From Roseiarcus sp963767245 (lineage in GTDB: Bacteria; Pseudomonadota; Alphaproteobacteria; Rhizobiales; Beijerinckiaceae): a stretch of DNA of 64,000 bases. The notes below the pieces were generated by a model. The model saw only the letters and a program-made list of their open reading frames with translations. It was not told the DNA's origin and ran no database searches. Shown here piece after piece: positions 50,099 to 58,648 of this stretch. The stretch's first letter is position 1. The number at the start of each line of letters is the position of its first letter. Made by a program: the position numbers and the translations under genes. The stretch spans positions 1 through 64,000 of the forward strand of contig CAVYDG010000016.1 in assembly GCA_963767245.1 (NCBI GenBank), read 5' to 3'.

Positions 50099-51318
50099 TG
50101 CAGGTAGTCGTCGTTGCGGACAATCGCCCAGCGGCCATCGGGCCTGCAGCGCACGGTGTAGCGCTCGCGTCCGGTGTCCGGCGGCTCCGCGCGCCCGCCA
50201 GCCACGATTCTCAGCGTGTATTCGTCCTCGAGCACGGCGTCTGTCGCACTCCGCGAAACCAGGCGAGGTCCATGCAACTCGACCCCAACCCGTGACCAGC
50301 GCGGGAAGGCTCGCTGCTTCGCCGCGATGATTTGGGCCCTGTCGCGGATCTCACCGGTCTTCGAATTCTGGTAGATCGCGTCCTCCGCCCATTGATCCGC
50401 ATAAAGCGCCAGGTCGAGCCGCGACAACGCCGTGAACAGGTTGCGGATTGGCGCAGCCAAATCGTCGATAGAAGCGGCCGCGCAGGGGTCCCGAGGCGCG
50501 ACCGGGATCGGAGGGGCTGGCGTGGGCGGGGCAGAAGACACTGTCGACGGCGCCCCCGCCAGATAGACGTCGTCGACGAGCGAGGAATTATCCCAGGGGA
50601 CCTGCTGGTCGCCAGTCGCAGCCAGAACGTCCTTGCGAACGCGCGAGATCATCTGACGGATCTCGAGGCCTCTTGTGCGCACGTGCCTGATCAGCGCGGC
50701 CGTGAACGGCGAGTTGCGACCGTCTCCGTCTGCCGCCACGCTGTTGGGCTTGGTCGAAAATACGATCAGCGACCCGCGGCCCCTTGTGTCCATCGGCGTG
50801 AGTCCGCGTGACACCCCAATGCCGCGATGAGCCGCTATCGCATCCGCGAACGGATTGTTTCGGCAGGCGTCGAGGATGATGACATTGGCGCCGGCGTCCG
50901 CCATCGCGTCCTGGAGGCTGGAAAGGTCGATGGTGCTCAGTCGAAGGGCCGCTTCGCTCTCGCCAGTGGCGTCAACCGGCAGAAGATAGTTCTCACCGTT
51001 CAGTTGAACGCCATGTCCAGCATAGAAGAGAAGAGCGAGTTCGGTGCCCCGCATCTTTTCCGCGAATTGAGCGACGACGTTCGCCATCTCTGCACGCGTG
51101 GCGTTGGTCCGCAGCGTAACGTCATATCCCATCTCGCCGAGTTCGGCCGCAACGTCCGTCGCATCATTCGCCGGATTAGGTAGGACCGGCAGCGCCTGGT
51201 AAGCGCTGTTGCCGATGACCAGCGCGACGCGGCCGGCGGCCGATCCGGAGTCAATGCCCGCGACGAGGACGAGCGTTGCAATGAAGAGGTGCGCAAAGCT
51301 AAGGAAGCGCGCGGGCAT
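50095..51318 (-). CDS. Secreted caspase-like (peptidase C14) protein with an NTF2-like tail
   Basis: From ATG 51318 the 407-residue protein has a signal peptide (FAHLFIATLVLVAGIDSGSA). The caspase fold starts RVALVIGNSAYQALPVLPN and has the catalytic dyad His102 in LLFYAGHGVQ and Cys152 in VIILDACRNNPF. Later ISRVRKDVLAATGDQQVPW fits the p10-like end. A Pro/Ala linker (about residues 270-290) leads to a SnoaL/NTF2-like domain (LFTALSRLDLALYADQWAED). It would act in the periplasm. An upstream in-frame ATG at 51456 is rejected because it adds non-signal sequence. It is coupled to the L,D-transpeptidase. Confidence 0.88.
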   Translation of the reverse strand: MPARFLSFAHLFIATLVLVAGIDSGSAAGRVALVIGNSAYQALPVLPNPANDATDVAAELGEMGYDVTLRTNATRAEMANVVAQFAEKMRGTELALLFYAGHGVQLNGENYLLPVDATGESEAALRLSTIDLSSLQDAMADAGANVIILDACRNNPFADAIAAHRGIGVSRGLTPMDTRGRGSLIVFSTKPNSVAADGDGRNSPFTAALIRHVRTRGLEIRQMISRVRKDVLAATGDQQVPWDNSSLVDDVYLAGAPSTVSSAPPTPAPPIPVAPRDPCAAASIDDLAAPIRNLFTALSRLDLALYADQWAEDAIYQNSKTGEIRDRAQIIAAKQRAFPRWSRVGVELHGPRLVSRSATDAVLEDEYTLRIVAGGRAEPPDTGRERYTVRCRPDGRWAIVRNDDYLQ

Positions 51319-51482
51319 GCGGAGGGTCAATCGTTCACTAAGCGCAATTGATAGTACGCCACAGCGCCGCCAACAAGCGGTACGACAGCAGTGCGCAGAG
51401 GCGACGCCAATGCGCCAAATAGCGATCACCGCCAGCCGGCGCGACGCATGACTCAAATACCGATCCCAGCCGCAATGGGTCG

Positions 51483-51700
51483 TTCCTCAATGTCCTTGGG
51501 CCTCGCGCACGCTCGCGAAGGCGCTCCTCAAAGCCGCCGTTCTGGTCAGGGCGGCGTCTCGTCTTGCATCCGAGCGCCGCCGACGCCCGCTCCACGCGCA
51601 GGCATCAACATAGCTTGCCAATTCCTCGTGGGCCGTCCTCGGCCGCCCGAAGGGCGAGGAAGGGCCATGACGTGGCGCAGGACGGGAAAGCGTTGGGGCG
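51483..51700 (-). repeat. Composite dispersed repeat, near-full minus-strand copy
   Basis: It reads GTTCCTCAATGTCC, CGCGAAGGCGCTCCTCAAAG (51511), GTTCTGGTCAGGGCGGCGTC (51540), GCCGACGCCCGCTCCACGCG (51580), CAATTCCTCGTGGGCCGTCC (51620) and GAAGGGCGAGGAAGGGCC. The order is the reverse of that at 21427-21767. The minus strand is open through PSSPFGRPRTAHEELASYVD, which hints at a decayed coding origin. Confidence 0.7.
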
Positions 51701-51866
51701 AGGTCGCGCGTCTCACCGAGAATTGAAGTTTCTTTCCCAAGGAGCCTCGGAGGGGATGCTGGGCACAATCCCTCTAACTAAGCGCGCAACCTAGGATCAG
51801 GACCGCGATTAGTGATCCGAATGCTCGAGAGGCGCAATAGCGGCGTTGCGTCTGTCGGCGGTGACC

Positions 51867-52551
51867 CTATTGCATAGCCGGCACGACCTTGGCGTAGCTC
51901 AGGTCGTAAGTCCTGTTGAGTAGCGGATCGAGCCGAGTGCCTTCCGACGCGTCGAAGATGCGCGGCCGGCCGGACGCTGTCGGAGGCTGCGGAGAAGCAG
52001 GCGCAGCGGGACGTGTAGTGCTCGCGACCGCGCCGTTTGATGGCAAGGGCGGAGTTCCATACTTGGCCTCGCGCGTGCGCCCGTCCGCGATCATAGCCGG
52101 CGGATTGGGAGCCGAGGCGATCGGCCCGCTCCCCGCTGTGCCGCCTGCGTCGGCGTCTTTGAAGGCCATTCCTTCCGCCGGCGCATCGTTGACCCCGGTG
52201 ACGACCCCGTCAATCTCCTCAAGCGGCTTGATGCCAGGCGCGACAAGAGACGCGAGCGCCAAATCTTTGGCCTTCTGGTCAGCGCCAATTCTCCTGAGAC
52301 GGGCGAGAACCGCCGCCGGCGCCGATTGCCCCTGCGCTGGAGCGACGAGTGCGCGAACTGAGACGGATCGATCGGATCAATCCAACCCTGTTGCAGCGCC
52401 ACGTCTGGCGCGAGCTTGTCTTCGACATTCTCGATCTGGCCCCAATAGGCCACGTTCTTCTGATGCTCGTCGAGCGTTTCGGCGAACACATGCCCGCCCG
52501 TTCACCGAACTTCAGGACGATCTCGATTCCACGAGGAAAGGCTGACCACAT
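51867..52551 (-). pseudogene. Unknown protein, two frameshifts
   Basis: One frame gives HVFAETLDEHQKNVAYWGQI, ENVEDKLAPDVALQQGWIDP and PSQFAHS. After a break near 52345 another gives APAQGQSAPAAVLARLRRIG and ADQKAKDLALASLVAPGIKP. The last part has GRPRIFDASEGTRLDPLLNR and YDLSYAKVVPAMQ to 51867. I do not recognise the family. Consistent acidic and Pro-rich composition across frames shows a real gene that has been damaged or misread. Confidence 0.55.
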
Positions 52552-52593
52552 CTGACAAACACACCCGACCGCTCCCAGACGCCGACCGTCAGA

Positions 52594-53034
52594 TCAAGTA
52601 CCAACTACGACAGGACACGAATGTGGAACTGAGAAAAACGCCCCTCGATCAATCCAGCGCCGCGCGAAACGGCCTGCTTCTTGTCGCAATCGGATCATGC
52701 GTTCGGATTGCTGGCGTGATCTGGCAAGCGACCAAGTGAATAGGCGCCACGGATCGCCGACCTCGGGCAACTCAGCCGCCAGAGGGCTCTCGGCGACGGC
52801 CCCGGCTTGCTTGTCGAACTCAAGCCGATGGCGCGACGCCGATGCAGCGTTGCGCCGCAAGATCGCCAGCACGGTCGCGGGATCGGATTCGTAGTCCTCG
52901 GCGCGCTCGTCGAACTCGCGCCGGGCGACCTCGATCTCAACCAGAGGCGCACACGAGAAGAGCCGGACGCGTTCGGGGCCGATGCTCGTCACGACAAAGT
53001 AGCGCTCGCCGCAGCCAAGCGTCGGCTCCTCCAC
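52594..53034 (-). CDS. Unknown protein, 146 residues
   Basis: Starting MEEPTLGCGERYFVVTSIGP, the protein has a beta-rich N-terminal half (RVRLFSCAPLVEIEVARREF) and a helical, Arg-rich C-terminal half. No signal peptide or membrane segment is seen and no family is known to me. The gene lies 42 nt upstream of the frameshifted unknown gene in the same orientation. Confidence 0.5.
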   Translation of the reverse strand: MEEPTLGCGERYFVVTSIGPERVRLFSCAPLVEIEVARREFDERAEDYESDPATVLAILRRNAASASRHRLEFDKQAGAVAESPLAAELPEVGDPWRLFTWSLARSRQQSERMIRLRQEAGRFARRWIDRGAFFSVPHSCPVVVGT

Positions 53035-53233
53035 CAGAGGCGCACACGTCGCCCTACGCCGGCAAGCTCATTCCTGCCGTCCCGCGGACGCTCACTTCCC
53101 GCCCAAAGCCGACTATGCCAACCACGAACGGGCGGGTGAATGCTGGAGAGCCGCCTGTCGAGCGGGTCGAGTCACCGCATTGGACCAGCGAGGCGATGGC
53201 CGAGGTGGCAGGCCTCCTGATCACGCGCGAGGC

Positions 53234-54076
53234 TCAAATACCTCCGAGTGGTCGAGGAGCTCCCGGGGAGGTTGGATGCTTGGACGGGTCAAAGGCGTCG
53301 CTGTGCTTGCGCAACGTTCTTGCTCGAGCGCCCGGCGCTGATACTGCCGACGCGCTGCTTGTGGTCGCCGTGTGTGCGAGGGCTCCAAGCGGTTGGGGAG
53401 CGCCCGGGGCGTTGGGGTGTTTCGATGGGTCAAACGCGTCGCCGCGCCTGCGCAGTGTTCGTTCTACTGATGCCCACGATGGCGGATGGTCAGAAACGGG
53501 AGTAGCGGCGGACAGCGCCGCGATCTCGTTTCCAATGCTATCTGGCCGCCCACTCCCAGTGGGAACCTTGTCTGCGGTTTTTGGCTCCGACCGCTCAACC
53601 TTGCCCGAAGCTTCGGCAATTCCGGGGCTGTTTTCGGTTTTGCCTGCCTCGCGAGCCGGCCCCTTGTTGGCAAGACCGGCAACAGCATCCGTACTAAGGG
53701 TAATTGGGACGCTTGCCGCGTCGAGGCGTGGCTCTTGGGCAGCGCGATCTTCGGCCGAATTCTGTGTCAATCGGCCTGTCTCTGCCCCCGGTCCACTCGC
53801 ATGCTGAATGACGATTTTGTGGAGATCAATAGAACGAGACCCCACCAGCCAGGCAATACCAATGGCGCAAGGTATCAGAAGCGTGAGCCGTCGATAGGTT
53901 CGAGAAATTGCACGATGCGCTAACTCAATTTCCGGTAATGTTGAGTTCCCCTTTCTGGGAGGCACGCGGAGGATGGAATCATTTGGCCGCGGCGCCAGTT
54001 CAAGCACATGCTTTCTCAGCGCTGCGGCTTCGTCGTCGCTGATCCAACGAATGGTCTCGTCCGAAGCGGGATTCAT
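53234..54076 (-). CDS. Membrane-anchored unknown protein with a duplicated C-terminal motif
   Basis: The 280-residue product has a cytosolic N-terminus (DETIRWISDDEAAALRKHVL), one membrane helix (RLTLLIPCAIGIAWLVG) and a long Ala/Ser/Thr-rich region. Two copies of a 27-residue motif follow: TLRRRGDAFDPSKHPNAPGA and TLRKHSDAFDPSKHPTSPGA, each followed by P-Q/R-PLG. The motif does not match any enzyme I know; the DPSKHP-PGAP-PLG pattern may bind a partner or peptidoglycan. The complementary strand is also open but lacks protein character. Confidence 0.6.
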   Translation of the reverse strand: MNPASDETIRWISDDEAAALRKHVLELAPRPNDSILRVPPRKGNSTLPEIELAHRAISRTYRRLTLLIPCAIGIAWLVGSRSIDLHKIVIQHASGPGAETGRLTQNSAEDRAAQEPRLDAASVPITLSTDAVAGLANKGPAREAGKTENSPGIAEASGKVERSEPKTADKVPTGSGRPDSIGNEIAALSAATPVSDHPPSWASVERTLRRRGDAFDPSKHPNAPGAPQPLGALAHTATTSSASAVSAPGARARTLRKHSDAFDPSKHPTSPGAPRPLGGI

Positions 54077-55187
54077 GCAGGCGCCAGGCTTGGTCCAAGA
54101 TTTGAATCACCATTTTGTTCCCGGTCCAATTAAGGCGCAATTAATAGCCGGGTTGGTCTGAAGGTCGGCTGGGCCAAACACGAGCGCGGCCTTGCTCACG
54201 CAAATTGCGAGGTCGCGAGCGAATCGCGCGCTGCGCCGAGCCGAAGCCATTCGTCAAGCTTCGACCAGCGTCGCCGCCCTCTGGCTATCAGCCAGCTGGA
54301 GGCCGCTGCGCCGTTCGACCCAGTGGATGGCCCTCTCCTCGTCTATCCATGCCCAGGGAAGTTTGCCGTTGGCGATGCGAATGAGCGATCGGCGATCGCT
54401 TGCTCAGCCCTATGGAGGCCAGCCAGGAACGTGCAGGCGGCATCGCCGACACGATCGGCGATCACGCCGCCATCAGATTGTTCAAGGTCGAGGGCCGTCA
54501 GGATCATTTCCTTCGGCGCTTCAAGCAACTTCTCGGCGAGCGGAATCAATTGATCAGTCGGCAGCCCGCAATGCCCCTCGTCCATCGCCTCGGTCAACGC
54601 GTACGAGACTCCGGCGCGCAACCGGATCATCGCCGTCTTCTCGATGCCGAGCTTCATGGCGATCGCGTCGGCGGTCTTGAACCCGACGCCTCGAATATCC
54701 CGGGCAAGCCGGTAGGGGGTCTTCGTCATGACCTGGACGCCGTCCGCCCCGTAGGTCTTGAAGATGCGGACCGCTCGCGCGGGCCCAACCCCATTGCTGT
54801 GAAGGAAGACCATGATCTCCCGGACGACCTTCTGCTCGGCCCAGGCGTTGGTGATCCGGTTGGCCCGAACCGCGCCAATGCCCGTCACCTCTCGCAGCCG
54901 ATCGGGCTCGGCCTCGATGACGTCGAAGACCTTCTCCCCGAAGGCCCTGACCATCTTCTTGGCATAGACGGGCCCGATGCCGCGGATCATGCCGGAGCCG
55001 AGATATTTCTCGATCCCGTCGATCGAGCTCGGAGCCGAGGTCTTGAGGAACCGCGCCTTGAACTGCTGGCCATGAGCGCGATCATTGATCCATTCGCCGG
55101 ATGCCGTGATCCACTCCCCGGCGGAGATGATCGCGGCATGGCCGACGATTGTCACTAAATCACGGTGACCGCGCGCTTTCGCCCTAA

Positions 55188-56126
55188 GAGCCTGTCCGGG
55201 AAAATAACGAATCGTTAGAATCGCTTGTGATTTCAAGCAAGGCGGCCTGATTTACTTGGGGGTTCGCCTGTGTGGACGAATGAAAATCGGGGTCGCTATG
55301 ACCGCAGCAAGTTGCGCTATCCGAGCGACCTGACCGACGAGGAATGGGCGCTGTCGGAGCCGCTCATCCGGCCGGGGAAGCGCGGCGGCAACAGGCGGAC
55401 GGTGAACGTACGTGAAGTCGTCAACGGCTTGATGTATGTGTTGAGCACCGGCTGCCAGTGGCGGGCGATCCCCAAGGACTTGCCGCCGCGCTCGACGGTC
55501 TACGATTATTTCGATCTGTGGAGCTGGGACGGCACGCTCGACCGCATCCATGAGGCGCTTTACACGCGCTGTCGCGAGCAGGCCTCCCGCGAAGCGAACC
55601 CGACCGCCGCCATCATCGACAGCCAGAGCGTCAAAAGCGCGGAAAAGGGGGGGCCTGCATCGATCCGCCCGGTTACGATGCAGGCAAGAAGATCAAGGGC
55701 AAGAAGCGGCACGTTCTTGTCGACACGCAAGGCCTCCTGATGCACGCGATCGTGCATTCCGCCGACATTCAGGACCGCGACGGCGGCGCGCTGCTGATGG
55801 CGAGCCTGTTCGGAGCCTTCCCGTTTCTGGTCAAGCTCTACGCCGACGGAGGTTACCAGGGGCCGGAATTCCAGGGCGCGATGAAACGCATTCTGGTGCG
55901 CCTCGACCTCGAGATCGTCAAGCGATTGGGTCACGCCAAAGGCTTCGTCGTCCTGCCCAAGCGCTGGATCGTCGAACGCACCCTCGCCTGGCTTGGCCGC
56001 TGCCGCAGACTGGCCAAGGACTGGGAATGCCTCAACCGCAAGGCGCTCGCCTTCCTGCGCCTCGCCTCCATCCGCCTCATGCTGCGAAAGCTATGCAATC
56101 CGACATGATGTTTCCGGACAGACTTT
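55188..56126 (+). mobile_element. IS5-family element (IS5-B) inside RecD2 copy 3
   Basis: Terminal repeats GAGCCTGTCCGGGAAAA on the left and, reverse-complemented, AAGTCTGTCCGGAAACA on the right are flanked by TAA on both sides (55185-55187, 56127-56129). Removal rejoins the RecD2 codons F-C-V-L-R-A-K, confirming the boundaries to within a base or two. Confidence 0.88.
55270..56108 (+). CDS. IS5-B transposase, two frames with a programmed-type frameshift
   Basis: The first frame starts MWTNENRGRYDRSKLRYPSD and reaches AAIIDSQSVKSAEKGG. It is followed in the -1 frame by CIDPPGYDAGKKIKGKKRHV, AIVHSADIQDRDGGALLMAS, LYADGGYQGPEF and PKRWIVERTLAWLGRCRRLA. The frames meet at AAAAGGGGGGG (about 55642-55652), a typical slippery run. 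The DDE residues are D (IDSQSV), D (ADGGY) and E (VERTL). This organisation matches IS427-type elements. Confidence 0.88.
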
Positions 56127-56392
56127 TAAGGACGCAAAAGCCGTTTTCGGCGTTGTGGAAGGTGACGCGCTCGACGAAGCCGGCGAGCACTTCCTGGGTC
56201 GATGCCTCAGAATTGGATCTCATGTGGATTGCCTGAACGTCCCCATTTTATCTCTCCCGGCGCGCAGATGTGACATTGGGAGCCGAACATATGTCAGCAA
56301 CCGTGACTCTGAGATCACAGTTTTGGCAAAGTCGGTTGCAATCGGGGAGCCCCCATGTTCGGTCATGGCAAAGTCCGCGCGAGGCAGCACCT

Positions 56393-57802
56393 ATGTCCAC
56401 GAGTCAGAGCGTTCAGGGCCTTATCAAGTGGTCGCAGCGCGGTGAGTGGCGGGGCAACTTCGAGGCGACGTTCGAGCGTCATGTCGGCCCCGCGTGCCGT
56501 GGCGCCGGCATCGGGGTCGAGGAGCTCGCGGAGATCATCGGGAATCAGTGGATGTCGACGCTGTGGGGATGCGCCTTCGAGGATCTCGTTTCAGCCGGGC
56601 GTGCCGAGCGCAACGTCGCGGAGGACTATTTGAAGCGCCGCGGTTGGAAAGAGAGCGCTGGGACTCGCGCCTACATCGAGGCGCTGCGGCGCTCGAGTAT
56701 GAGCCTCTACGAGGTCAGCGAGATAGAAGTCGGCGTGAGCTTCCTGGCGCGTGATTTGGTGCGCCGCGGAGATCCGGTGCGGGTGTTTGAGCGATCGGCG
56801 ACACGAAGCCTGGCGCAGTGGGACCGAATTGCCGCGCGGGTGGTGACGGTCCTAGGCAGGACCCAGATTACCGGCAGCGTGTTGCCCTTCTCCCATCAGC
56901 TCGGTGAAGAAGCGCTGGCGTCGATCGAACGAGTGCGGAAGAAAGCGCGCGCCGAGGCGGAGAAGCTTGCGCGTTCACTCGGGCGGAACGTCGATGATAG
57001 CGCCTTTGAGCTCGTGACCGGGGTCGATGAAGTTCTTGCTGGATCGGCATTCATGTTCAGCAATCTGTGGCTCGACGACTTGCTCCGCCGAGCTCTTAAC
57101 CCGTCCTTGCCGCAGATGCAGAACACCGACGGCGAGCCCCTCGAGTTCATAACCGTCCACTTTCCGCTAGTTTCGAAGTCGAATCCACCGGCCATCCGCG
57201 CAGCGCTGGATGACCTGCCGCTCCTGTGGAAGGAGAGCGACGCCTGCTGGAACTGGGTCGAGGAGAAGGCGCCGCGGCGGAAGTCCGCAAAGGGACAGGC
57301 GCGCGATACCCAGACCTTCGGCACGACGATGGACGACGGCGCCATTCTGCTGGGCAACGTCGAACTCGCGGCAAAAGCGGTCACGTTGTCGGTCAACTCG
57401 GAAGCCCGGGCCGCTCGCGGACGAGCGCTGCTGGAATCGGTTCTCGGGGATCTGGTACGGATTCCCGTCGTCGAGCGGCAGACCGTCGAACAGATGATGG
57501 CATTGTCGGGCGACCGATCGAGTGCGCGGCACGCCCTTCACCTCCCACCCGATGAAGAGCGCCGCATCATCCACCAAAGCCTCACGGACCATTACCGCCG
57601 GGCGCTGGACGAGCCGATCCCTAACCTTGGCAACCAGTCGCCGCGAAAGGCGGCGAACACAGCGAAAGGTCGGGAGAAGGTGATCGGCTGGTTAAAGATG
57701 CTGGAGAACCATTCCGCGCGGCGGGGGCGTGAAGATCCGGTAGGCACCTACGACTTCACCTGGATCTGGAAGGAACTTGGCCTTGGTGACGAGCGTCGAT
57801 GA
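56393..57802 (+). CDS. Conserved unknown protein, 469 residues
   Basis: ATG 56393 opens MSTSQSVQGLIKWSQRGEWR. The N-terminal two thirds are helical (FEATFERHVGPACRGAGIGV, EELAEIIGNQWMSTLWGCAF, ATRSLAQWDRIAARVVTVLG). The middle has HFPLVSKSNPPAIRAALDDL and GTTMDDGAILLGNVELAAKA. The C-terminus shows DHYRRALDEPIPNLGNQSPR then KAANTAKGREKVIGWLKMLE, a motif I associate with C-termini of plasmid-type proteins. No enzymatic motif or signal peptide is seen. The frame is intact among decayed DNA, so it may be under selection. An IS21-C-type end follows at 57827. Confidence 0.65.
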   Translation: MSTSQSVQGLIKWSQRGEWRGNFEATFERHVGPACRGAGIGVEELAEIIGNQWMSTLWGCAFEDLVSAGRAERNVAEDYLKRRGWKESAGTRAYIEALRRSSMSLYEVSEIEVGVSFLARDLVRRGDPVRVFERSATRSLAQWDRIAARVVTVLGRTQITGSVLPFSHQLGEEALASIERVRKKARAEAEKLARSLGRNVDDSAFELVTGVDEVLAGSAFMFSNLWLDDLLRRALNPSLPQMQNTDGEPLEFITVHFPLVSKSNPPAIRAALDDLPLLWKESDACWNWVEEKAPRRKSAKGQARDTQTFGTTMDDGAILLGNVELAAKAVTLSVNSEARAARGRALLESVLGDLVRIPVVERQTVEQMMALSGDRSSARHALHLPPDEERRIIHQSLTDHYRRALDEPIPNLGNQSPRKAANTAKGREKVIGWLKMLENHSARRGREDPVGTYDFTWIWKELGLGDERR

Positions 57803-57826
57803 ACCGAAGTTCTGGCCTCAACGGGT

Positions 57827-57862
57827 GTTGATTTCCACTGAGATCTGACCCGAGCGCTACGA
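57827..57862 (-). repeat. Solo IS21-C-type terminus
   Basis: TGTTGATTTCCACTGAGATC followed by TGACCCGAGCGCTAC matches the right end of IS21-C, reverse-complemented (TGTTGATTTCCACTGAGAGC then TGACCCGGGCGCTAC). No transposase gene adjoins it, so it is a relic left by deletion or by a truncated insertion. Confidence 0.75.
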
Positions 57863-57889
57863 CTGACGGTAGCGGGCACCCCACGCGCT

Positions 57890-58285
57890 CGATACGACCT
57901 CGGGCGCCAGCGTCGCTCGGGCGATCTCCATGCTCTCCACCGCCCCCGCGCGCGTGGGGCGAAGGCGCTCCTCAAAGCCAACGTTCTGAGTATTTGCGTC
58001 CGAGGCAGAAGCGGACGCCGCCGACGTCCGCTTCGCCGCGGACGGATGGAAGTGGCCCGTCTGTCCCTTCCCGGCGGGCCGGCCACGCTATAGCAACCTC
58101 AAATGCCGATAACCCTTGGCGTCGGACACTCGGACGGTACGGACGGTCAAAGAGCATGGGGAGAGGTGGAGGTGGAGGCGGAGAGTGAAGGAGAAGCCGT
58201 CACTCGTCCGCTCTTTCCTCATCTCTCCCTTTATCACCGTCGGAAACGTCCGTACCATCCGAACGTCCCGTCGCGATCCCGACCT
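57890..58285. repeat. Composite repeat piece and a long inverted repeat
   Basis: GATCTCCATGCTCTCCACCGC (57926), GCGAAGGCGCTCCTCAAAGC (57960) and GCCGACGTCCGCTTCGCCGC (58020) are composite-repeat modules. Beyond them CACTCGGACGGTACGGACGG (58128) pairs imperfectly with ACGTCCGTACCATCCGAACG (58246) over a 100-nt loop, the same GACGTTCGGAC-type arms as at 21430 and 24560. No gene is visible. Confidence 0.65.
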
Positions 58286-58353
58286 CGTGCAACCACGACC
58301 GCCGGGATGTTCGGGTGATCCAGGGCGGCTTCCCCAGGGGCATGTGTTCCGCG

Positions 58354-58648
58354 CGCGTGCGCGTGGACGTCAGAAGGCGCTCCTTCAAAGCCGCAGTTCA
58401 CTGGTCAGGGCCGCGTCTCACGTGCGATCCGGAGCCAAATAGGGTGCCGTGCCCGCCGCGGACGCATGATTGAGGGCCGCCCATTCCTCATGGGCGGTCG
58501 TCGGCCGCCGGAAGGGTGAAGAAGAGGGCGTGGACCCGGCGGCCGTGAAAGCGCGGATGGCTCCGCGCAAAGCGTTTCGGCCGACCAAGCCCGTAACAGG
58601 CGTAACACGTGCCCTGTGCGGTTCCTGAGGTGGGAAAGGTTTGCCTAG
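58354..58648 (-). repeat. 295-bp duplicated segment, right copy
   Basis: It is identical to 32771-33065 except for one base (58625). It ends at CTAG (58645-58648), where the second IS1182 copy begins, but here that element points in the opposite direction relative to the segment. Confidence 0.92.

Larger units (their letters stand above)
54196..56223 (-). pseudogene. recD2-like: RecD2-like helicase (copy 3), split by an IS5 and missing its ATPase core
   Basis: The gene starts at ATG 56223 (MRSNSEASTQEVLAGFVERV) and reaches FHNAENGFCVL, where IS5-B is inserted. It resumes RAKARGHRDLVTIVGHAAII with helix-hairpin-helix SGMIRGIGPVYAKKMVRAFG. It continues to SGLQLADSQ, then joins directly to GRRRWSKLDEWLRLGAARDS and stops at 54196. 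Everything between the start of the ATPase domain and the last 25 residues is deleted, including Walker A and B. A further frameshift is present at LPWAW (54340). It cannot be a helicase. Confidence 0.9.

Noticed and set aside
52842..53807. A 321-residue plus-strand frame as a gene
   Set aside because: It is antisense to two better frames (52594-53034 and 53234-54076), has no ribosome binding site, and has a composition dominated by Arg, Ser and Pro.
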